Source: Stappia sp. (lineage in GTDB: Bacteria; Pseudomonadota; Alphaproteobacteria; Rhizobiales; Stappiaceae). From it: 64,000 nt of DNA. Positions 54,699 through 64,000 of this stretch are shown here, piece by piece (the stretch's first letter is position 1; every line of letters begins with the position of its first letter). The notes beneath the pieces are model-generated. The model ran no database searches. It worked only from the letters and a program-made list of their open reading frames with translations, and was not told the DNA's origin. The stretch lies in NCBI RefSeq assembly GCF_040110915.1, contig NZ_CP157793.1:2740939-2804938 (forward strand). Direction: 5' to 3'. The position numbers and the translations under genes are program-made.

Positions 54699-55772
54699 AT
54701 GCCGGCAACGAAAAACACCAAGGACACTGCACCCATCGACCCCATCGCCGAGACGGAGGCGGAAACCGACGCGCAAACGCTGCTCCAGGCGGACACGGCG
54801 ACCGCCGTCCCGGAAGACGTCGCGGCGGACGACCTCCCGGCGAACGCCTCCGATCCGGGCCACCGCGCGGCGATCGAGGCCGGCATCCGGCGGCGCCAGA
54901 CGCTCGCCGACATGCGTCACGACCCGCAGGCCGTGCGCCAGCTCTTCGAGACCGGCGACTACCCTTACGCGGTGAAGATGCGCCGCAAGGTCTACGAGCG
55001 CCAGAAGGCGGCGCTTCAGGTGGAGCTTCTCAAGGCGCAGCGCTGGGTGGAGGAAACCGGACAGAAGGTGGTGATCCTCTTCGAGGGCCGCGACGCGGCC
55101 GGCAAGGGCGGCACGATCAAGCGCTTCATGGAGCATCTCAACCCGCGCGCCGCGCGTGTCGTGGCGCTCAACAAGCCGAGCGACCGCGAGCGCTCGCAGT
55201 GGTATTTCCAGCGCTACATCGAATGGCTGCCGTCCGGCGGCGAGATCGTGTTCTTCGACCGCTCCTGGTACAATCGCGCCGGCGTCGAGCGGGTGATGAA
55301 CTTCTGTTCGCCCAATGAATATCTCGACTTCATGCGACAATGCCCGCAGTTCGAGCAGATGCTGTGCCAGTCGGGCATCCGGCTGTTCAAATACTGGTTC
55401 TCCGTCTCCCGCGAGGAGCAGCGCCGTCGCTTCCGGGCCCGCGAGACCGATCCGCTGAAACAGTGGAAGCTCTCGCCCATCGACCGCGCCTCGATGGACC
55501 GTTGGGACGACTACACGGAAGCCAAGGAGGCGATGTTCTTCTACACCGACACCGCCGACGCGCCCTGGACGGTGATCAAGTCCGACGACAAGAAGCGCGC
55601 CCGCCTCAACTGCATGCAGCACTTTCTGGCGAGCCTGCCCTATCCCAACAAGAACGCCTCGGTGGTGCGCGGACCGGACAATCTCATCGTCGGGGCGAGT
55701 TCCCATGTGATCGGGCGCGACGCGCATATCCTGGGCAAGACGTTGCATCCGGAGCGCAAGCGGGGCGGTTGA
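54699..55772 (+). CDS. ppk2: Polyphosphate kinase 2 (PPK2 family)
   Basis: Transfers phosphate between polyphosphate and nucleoside diphosphates. 357 residues: acidic low-complexity N-terminus (about 1-55), then the PPK2 fold with Walker A FEGRDAAGKGG (about 128-138), Walker B FFDRSWYNRAGVERVM, and the lid/C-terminal ARETDPLKQWKLSPIDRAS. One-domain class I PPK2. The acidic tail is longer than usual. Start ATG is within CACCATGCC; no strong Shine-Dalgarno sequence is seen. Confidence 0.94.
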   Translation: MPATKNTKDTAPIDPIAETEAETDAQTLLQADTATAVPEDVAADDLPANASDPGHRAAIEAGIRRRQTLADMRHDPQAVRQLFETGDYPYAVKMRRKVYERQKAALQVELLKAQRWVEETGQKVVILFEGRDAAGKGGTIKRFMEHLNPRAARVVALNKPSDRERSQWYFQRYIEWLPSGGEIVFFDRSWYNRAGVERVMNFCSPNEYLDFMRQCPQFEQMLCQSGIRLFKYWFSVSREEQRRRFRARETDPLKQWKLSPIDRASMDRWDDYTEAKEAMFFYTDTADAPWTVIKSDDKKRARLNCMQHFLASLPYPNKNASVVRGPDNLIVGASSHVIGRDAHILGKTLHPERKRGG

Positions 55773-55864
55773 CGCAAGGTCACCGGGCCGGGTCACCGGG
55801 GGGCCGCGCCGGCACGGAGGCCGCCGCATGCGCCCTCGCCCGTGCCTGAGTGCTTGAAGTTCCT

Positions 55865-55899
55865 TCCCGAATGGGCATCATCACGAGCCACATTCGGGA
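55865..55899 (+). promoter_or_regulatory. Hairpin covering the amidase ribosome binding site
   Basis: TCCCGAATG (55865-55873) pairs perfectly with CATTCGGGA (55891-55899), and the pairing can extend by two. The amidase Shine-Dalgarno GGGAGGA (55896-55902) lies in the 3' arm. If the stem forms it would hide the ribosome binding site. Inference from base pairing only. Confidence 0.5.
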
Positions 55900-55906
55900 G
55901 GAATTC

Positions 55907-57160
55907 ATGCTGTCAGCCCTCGACCTCGCCCGCCGTCTGGAGAGCGGCACCCTGACCGTCGACGCCCTGTACGACGAGATCGACGGGGCCATCGCCGCAC
56001 GCGAGCCGGAGGTGCGCGCCTTCGTGCAGCACGACGTCGCGAACGCCCGCGCCGCCGCCGGCCGGGCGCGCGGGCCCCTCGCCGGCCTGCCGCTCGGGGT
56101 CAAGGACAACATCGACACCGGCGACCGCATCACCACCTACGGCTCGCCCATCCACGCCGAGACCCGCCCGGCGGTCGACGCGGCCGTCGTGGCGCTCGCA
56201 CGCCGGGCCGGGGCCGCCGTGCTCGGCAAGACGGTGACCACCGAGTTCGCCTTCTTCCAGCCGGGCCCGACGCGCAACCCGCGCAACCTCGACCACACGC
56301 CGGGCGGCTCGTCCTCCGGGTCGGCCGCCGGCGTGTCGGCCGGTTTCTTTCCGCTGGCACTCGGCACCCAGACCGGCGGCTCGGTGGTGCGCCCGGCCGC
56401 CTTTTGCGGGATCGCCGGTTTCAAGCCCACCTTCGGCCGCCTGCCCATCGCCGGCGTGAAGTATTTCTCCTGGTCGCTCGACACGCTGGGCGTCTTCGCC
56501 GCCGGCGTCGCCGATGTCGCCTTCGGCGCCGGCATTCTCGCCGGGCGCGACTGGCGCATCGACGGCGAGGTGGCGACCCCGCCGCGCATCGGTCTCGTCG
56601 AGCCGCAACCCTTCGCGGAGGCCGATCCGGACATGGAGGCCGCGCAGGAGCGCGTGCGCCAGAGCGCGGAGCGCGCCGGCGCCTCGGTGACGCGCATCGC
56701 CCTGCCGCCGATCTTCCGCGAGGCCTTCGCCGCGCATCAGACCATTCAGGACTACGAGGCGACCCGCGCGCTGGCCGCCGAGACCGATCTCGCCCCGGAC
56801 AGGATCAGCCCCGTCCTGCGCGAGACGTTGGAGGCGGGCGCGGCGATTTCGGGCGAGGCCTATGACGCGGCGCAGGAGACGGCCGCAAGCGCCCGGAGGG
56901 CCTTCGCCGATCTGATGACCACCGTCGATGTGCTGATGACGCCCTCGGCACCGGGTGCCGCGCCGCTCGGACTGGCCTCCACCGGGTCCTCCGTCTTCAA
57001 CCGGGTCTGGACGCTGATGGGCGCGCCGGCGCTCAACGTGCCGGGTCTCGTGAACGATGCGGGATTGCCGCTCGGCATGCAGGCCGTGGGCGCGATCGGG
57101 GCCGATCGCAAGACGCTGCTGGCCGGCCGCTGGCTGGAGGAACGCCTGCGCGACATGTGA
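55907..57160 (+). CDS. Amidase-signature-family hydrolase
   Basis: Ser-cis-Ser-Lys amidohydrolase of 417 residues. Catalytic parts: Lys in LGVKDNIDT (about 64), GGSSSGSAAG (about 133) and the nucleophile region TQTGGSVVRPAAFCG (about 156-170). The rest of the fold, including TLMGAPALNVPGL, is conserved. ATG at 55907 follows GGGAGGA by 5 bases; the earlier in-frame start at 55850 is not preferred. Family members act on various amides, allophanate or carbamoyl compounds; substrate unknown. Confidence 0.92.
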   Translation: MLSALDLARRLESGTLTVDALYDEIDGAIAAREPEVRAFVQHDVANARAAAGRARGPLAGLPLGVKDNIDTGDRITTYGSPIHAETRPAVDAAVVALARRAGAAVLGKTVTTEFAFFQPGPTRNPRNLDHTPGGSSSGSAAGVSAGFFPLALGTQTGGSVVRPAAFCGIAGFKPTFGRLPIAGVKYFSWSLDTLGVFAAGVADVAFGAGILAGRDWRIDGEVATPPRIGLVEPQPFAEADPDMEAAQERVRQSAERAGASVTRIALPPIFREAFAAHQTIQDYEATRALAAETDLAPDRISPVLRETLEAGAAISGEAYDAAQETAASARRAFADLMTTVDVLMTPSAPGAAPLGLASTGSSVFNRVWTLMGAPALNVPGLVNDAGLPLGMQAVGAIGADRKTLLAGRWLEERLRDM

Positions 57161-57238
57161 CGGACCGGCCGCGCGACCCGGTCTCGCGCCGGGATGCGTC
57201 GCCGCCCGCGCGTCGCGACCGGCTTCGGGCCCCGACAG

Positions 57239-58345
57239 TCAGTGGCTTGTCGGGGAGCCGGCGCTCGTCGGCAGGTTGGCCGGCAGCCGAAGTTTCTTGG
57301 CCATGGCGGTGAATTGCGCCCGGGCCTTGTCGTCGGTCAGTTCCGCGTAGCGGCGCATCGCCTCGCTGGCGACGGACGACGACAGCCGCATGCGCTTGCC
57401 GCGCATGCGCGCGAGCTTCATGTAGGCCTCCGGCGTGACGCCGCTCAGCCGGCACAGGCACATGAGCGGCAGGTCGTCCTCGCGTGTGATCAGCGGCACC
57501 ACGACGTTCTCCGGCCAGCCCATACGCCCGGCGAGCAGCCGGGCGATCTCGAAGGCGCGCTCCTTGTCCGCGAATATGGTCAGCGCCTTGTCCATCGGCA
57601 CGCTGCCGGCGATCGCGCCCTCGATGAGCTGGTCGGTCTTCGACTTGGCGCCCTTGAACTCGCGCAACTGGATCTCGACCTCGCGCGCCGCCTTTTCGGC
57701 GATGGCCTTCACCAGCGTGTCGTTGGAATTGAGATCCTTCACGCGCTGGGTGAGCTCGCGCGACAGGAAGCTGACCAGCCGCGCGGCGGCCGGCTTGGGC
57801 ATGTCCTCGCGTTCGGCGAGCGCCTCCTGAAGGGTCTCGTCGCGCCGCGCGCGCGCCACCAGCGTGTCGAAACACTCCGGGCACAAAACCGCGTCGTGGT
57901 TGCGCGTCAGCGTATGCAGATGCGGCGCGTCCCCCTTGCGCGCGATCACCTTGGCGAGCGACGGCTGCACGTCGCTGCGCTTGGCCAGCGCCATCAGGTG
58001 ATCGTCCGACACCACCTCCGCGATTGCCGCGAGATCGTCGTCGTCCAGAGATTCGCTGCCCTCCAGAACGGGGAGCGCGACCTCGAGGTCGTCATCCTTG
58101 GCGAGCGTCTTGAGCACCTCTTTCGGTGCATTGGCCTCGCCCGCGATCCGGCTCGACAGCGCGCAGCGCGCCTCGCCCTCCACCCGGTCGAGCACGCGCA
58201 TGACGATGTCGCCGAAAATCAGGCTGACCCGTTCGCGCTCGTCTTCCTCGGCCGTGCAAAACAGTTCCGCGAGGGCTGCGACAAGCGCGCCTGTGCTCGA
58301 GGCGGATCCGTTGCGCGCCAACTGCTCTAGTTGCGCCGCATTCAT
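57239..58345 (-). CDS. DUF2336-domain protein
   Basis: 368 residues, mainly alpha-helical with repeats of leucine-rich helices (SESLDDDDLAAIAEVVSDDHL, SDVQPSLAKVIARKGD) typical of DUF2336. It carries a CPEC motif (about 165) that might bind a metal. Many members are near chemotaxis or stress-signalling genes in alphaproteobacteria, function unknown. No signal peptide. Alone between the amidase and a small membrane peptide. Confidence 0.85.
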   Translation of the reverse strand: MNAAQLEQLARNGSASSTGALVAALAELFCTAEEDERERVSLIFGDIVMRVLDRVEGEARCALSSRIAGEANAPKEVLKTLAKDDDLEVALPVLEGSESLDDDDLAAIAEVVSDDHLMALAKRSDVQPSLAKVIARKGDAPHLHTLTRNHDAVLCPECFDTLVARARRDETLQEALAEREDMPKPAAARLVSFLSRELTQRVKDLNSNDTLVKAIAEKAAREVEIQLREFKGAKSKTDQLIEGAIAGSVPMDKALTIFADKERAFEIARLLAGRMGWPENVVVPLITREDDLPLMCLCRLSGVTPEAYMKLARMRGKRMRLSSSVASEAMRRYAELTDDKARAQFTAMAKKLRLPANLPTSAGSPTSH

Positions 58346-58681
58346 CTGCAGTCCCCTACAACCCGTTTTACACAAGGATGGGGAGCGCAAGTTTCATTCT
58401 CGTTAATTTGCAGATGACTCTAGGGAAGCTCTGACCATTACCGGTTGCCGCCGGTCGGACTTCCCCCATTCGGCGATCCGTCACTGTCCTGAGTCCTCTC
58501 GAGAAAAGCAAACGACTTGGGCGACAACGCATTTCGCTCGCGCGGGACCTTGTTCCCGAAGTTCGGCGACGCGCGATCGATTGATCGCGCCGGCGGGTGC
58601 ATCGCAGCATCTTTTTTTCTTTGCCGCCCCCTTTGCGTCACGTACCATGGCAGGGTTGAAAAGAGTGCGGGAGGCCAGACA
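58346..58681. other. Gap before the small membrane peptide gene
   Basis: This 336-base gap has a perfect inverted repeat GCGCGATC-GATT-GATCGCGC (58571-58590) and a run of seven T (58612-58618). A candidate promoter TTGCCG (58621-58626), 16-base spacer and TACCAT (58643-58648) faces the small gene. No other gene is seen. Confidence 0.45.
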
Positions 58682-58765
58682 ATGACACTTGTCCGCAATC
58701 TGAATGTGCTGGCTGTTTGCGTGGCGTTCGGCTTCGTCGCCGCCATCGTGGTCGGGGTGATCTGA
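58682..58765 (+). CDS. Small single-span membrane protein (27 residues)
   Basis: MTLVRNLNVLAVCVAFGFVA is followed by AIVVGVI and a stop. ATG is preceded by GGGAGG at seven bases, a better ribosome site than most genes here. One hydrophobic segment (about 8-26) after a positively charged start, so it should sit in the inner membrane with the N-terminus inside. A hairpin (58813-58832, stem GGACGGGGA) lies about 50 bases downstream. Function unknown; too short for confident family assignment. Confidence 0.65.
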   Translation: MTLVRNLNVLAVCVAFGFVAAIVVGVI

Positions 58766-59441
58766 TCGCTCTCACCGATCCGATCGCTCGAACGGTGGCG
58801 TAGCGCCCGACGGGACGGGGAGTTCCCCGTCCGTCCAATGCAGGGTTCACAAGGAAAGACGTGGCCCTGGCGCGGACGTGACGCGCAAACACAGATATCC
58901 GAAGAAGAACAAGAAAATCCGTCAAATCGCGATGACGCTCGCTCGGGCCGGCTCGGCTGGCCCGGGGACCATGCCGGGCGGACGCATCCCGGTGGGACCA
59001 CCGGCCCCCTCGCGTCATGCCGGGCATCGATACCACTTGCCGCGCGCCCGGCGTTCGGGCGCGCGGCGCTGGTCTGTCACGCCGACGCGTTCGCCTACGG
59101 AGGGGATGCCGGGCGTCACGATGCCATCGGCACTCCTTCAGCATGGTTCATCGGCCGGTCATCTCCGCAGTCCATTCCGGCAGTTCATCGCCACGATCCT
59201 TCATGGACATACGGCCCGGCGCAGCGTCCCGGTGACATGGGACGTGCCGTCGCGTCGCGGACAGGCACACCTTGCGTACAGCGCCCGGCGACTGCCCCCG
59301 CCCTGAGGCTCGCCTCCCGGCGGGCGACCATGTCATTGGACTGGGATGAAGGGGCGCGTTTTGCGGCCCTCGGGCGCGTTTGCCGCGACGGTGGCGCCCT
59401 TCCGGGTCCGTGACGTTTCGGCCCCGGGGGGGGGCAACCGC
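58766..59441. other. Unassigned 676-base region
   Basis: Open frames here are Arg/Pro/Ser-rich and have no family resemblance; one (58878-59306) starts with a Lys/Arg-rich stretch but has no ribosome site of note. There is a run of nine G near 59426-59434. It may contain an RNA or promoter elements not recognisable by eye. Confidence 0.4.
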
Positions 59442-60059
59442 TCAGGCGGCCGCGGACAACGCCTCGACCGCGCGCTCCGCGCCTCGCTCGGCCTCCAGAA
59501 TGCGCTCCTCGCCGGCGAACATCAGTTCGTCCGCCGCGACGATCGTCACATCGGTGATCCCGATGAAGCCGAGAATATGGCGCAGGTAACCGGATGCGAA
59601 ATCGATCTCCGAGCCGACCGGCGTGCCGCCGGAGGCGAGCAGCACGATGGCACGCTTGCCGGTCATCAAACCCTCGGGCCCGTTCTCGGTGTAGCGGAAG
59701 GTCTCGCGGGCGCGCGCCACCAGGTCGATCCAGGCCTTCAGCGCGGCGGGGATCGCGAAGTTGTAGACCGGCACGCCGATCACCAGCACATCCGCGGCCT
59801 TCACCTCGGCGACCAGCGTGTCGGACAGCGCCAGCCGGGCCTTCTGCTCCGCCGTGCGCTCCGCCGGATCGGTGAAATTGGCCGCCACCCAAGCCTCGTC
59901 GATCACGGGCAGGCCGAGCGAGACGTCGCGCGTCACCACATCGAGCCCGGCGGGGCCGGCGGCCAGCTCGCTGATCACACGGTCGGCGAGGCGCCGGGTC
60001 ACGGACCCCTCGCGGCGCGCGGAGGATTCGACCTTCAGGACGGACAGGGGAGATGTCAT
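59442..60059 (-). CDS. azoR: FMN-dependent NADH azoreductase (AzoR)
   Basis: 205-residue flavodoxin-fold oxidoreductase reducing quinones and azo compounds. Begins KVESSARREGSVTRRLAD (FMN phosphate region) and shows VPVYNFAIPAALKAWIDLV and the ASGGTPVG loop, typical of AzoR. MTSPLSVLKVE start is chosen over an in-frame ATG 12 residues upstream. Upstream is a divergent-looking AT-rich stretch (60105-60165) that could hold a promoter. Confidence 0.92.
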   Translation of the reverse strand: MTSPLSVLKVESSARREGSVTRRLADRVISELAAGPAGLDVVTRDVSLGLPVIDEAWVAANFTDPAERTAEQKARLALSDTLVAEVKAADVLVIGVPVYNFAIPAALKAWIDLVARARETFRYTENGPEGLMTGKRAIVLLASGGTPVGSEIDFASGYLRHILGFIGITDVTIVAADELMFAGEERILEAERGAERAVEALSAAA

Positions 60060-60240
60060 CGGGATACTCCATATCGGGTTGCGGGCGAGTCCCATCGCCG
60101 TTCTCGTTATGGAGATATACGCAATTCGAAACGCTTGATTAGGTCAGTTTTCTCGAACAATCTTTTCAGCCGACGCGACCGCGACCGGCCAACGCGGAGC
60201 GCCCCCCGGACGCCGGCGCGGCACGCCAATGCAGGGAAAC

Positions 60241-60261
60241 GGCCGGGCGGTTTGCCCGGCC
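60241..60261. terminator. Terminator-like hairpin after metH
   Basis: GGCCGGGC (60241-60248) and GCCCGGCC (60254-60261) form an 8-base stem with a 5-base loop. On the minus strand it is followed by GTTTCCC; on the plus strand by TTTG. It is 22 bases past the metH stop. Confidence 0.65.
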
Positions 60262-60283
60262 TTTGTCCCGCCCGCGCGGCTGC

Positions 60284-64000
<3,717 letters not shown>

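Noticed and set aside
55773..55806. Two GGTCACCGGG direct repeats after the PPK2 gene
   Set aside because: Short, GC-rich and only two copies; likely chance.
58878..59306. 142-codon frame starting MTRKHRYPKKNKKIRQIAM
   Set aside because: Basic start is curious, but the rest is Pro/Arg/Ser-rich with no ribosome site or family resemblance.

Overview
The window is GC-rich chromosomal DNA from an alphaproteobacterium, most likely Hyphomicrobiales (Rhizobiales). Pointers are the gene order mraZ-rsmH-ftsL-ftsI-murE-murF-mraY-murD-ftsW-murG-murC-murB-ddl-ftsQ-ftsA-ftsZ-lpxC-bamD-recN-ligA, the very long linker in FtsZ, two BA14K-type proteins and GANTC (CcrM-type) sites at division-gene promoters. 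No insertion sequence, prophage, tRNA or CRISPR array was seen.

Bases 1-27932 (minus strand) hold the complete division and cell wall (dcw) cluster, followed by outer-membrane genes (lpxC, bamD) and DNA repair genes (recN, ligA, a uvrD-type helicase cut by the window edge). Most genes touch or overlap by 4-8 bases, so they are probably co-transcribed. The standout is a single open reading frame that fuses MurE to MurF through a linker of about 340 very acidic residues. The linker carries at least three copies of a short helical motif and two short DNA tandem repeats. Upstream of mraZ there is a good sigma-70 promoter overlapped by four TGGR repeats at exact 10-base spacing, the expected form of a MraZ operator. 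The RNase P RNA gene lies beyond it.

Bases 28800-37700 are mixed housekeeping: a divergent MocR-type regulator and PaiB-like flavoprotein, a lytic transglycosylase, an AmiD-type amidase, a TerB/J-domain protein, class II fumarase, a membrane GGDEF-EAL protein and a MarR-type regulator.

Bases 37800-46932 look like one catabolic locus: an Asp/Glu-racemase-family protein, an FAD D-amino-acid dehydrogenase-like oxidase, a complete TRAP transporter (DctP, DctQ, DctM) and a 1200-residue 5-oxoprolinase/hydantoinase. The oxidase and the oxoprolinase are both preceded by the same array of three 11-base repeats (24 of 33 bases identical), suggesting joint control. The substrate is unknown; a D-amino acid, 5-oxoproline or hydantoin-like compound is a reasonable guess.

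Bases 47000-64000 hold a chemoreceptor behind an AT-rich leader, an endonuclease/phosphatase-family protein, a TauE-type permease, a secreted hydrolase, a HugZ-like flavin/heme protein, two tandem BA14K proteins, a PPK2 polyphosphate kinase, an amidase, a DUF2336 protein, a 27-residue membrane peptide, an FMN azoreductase and most of cobalamin-dependent methionine synthase.
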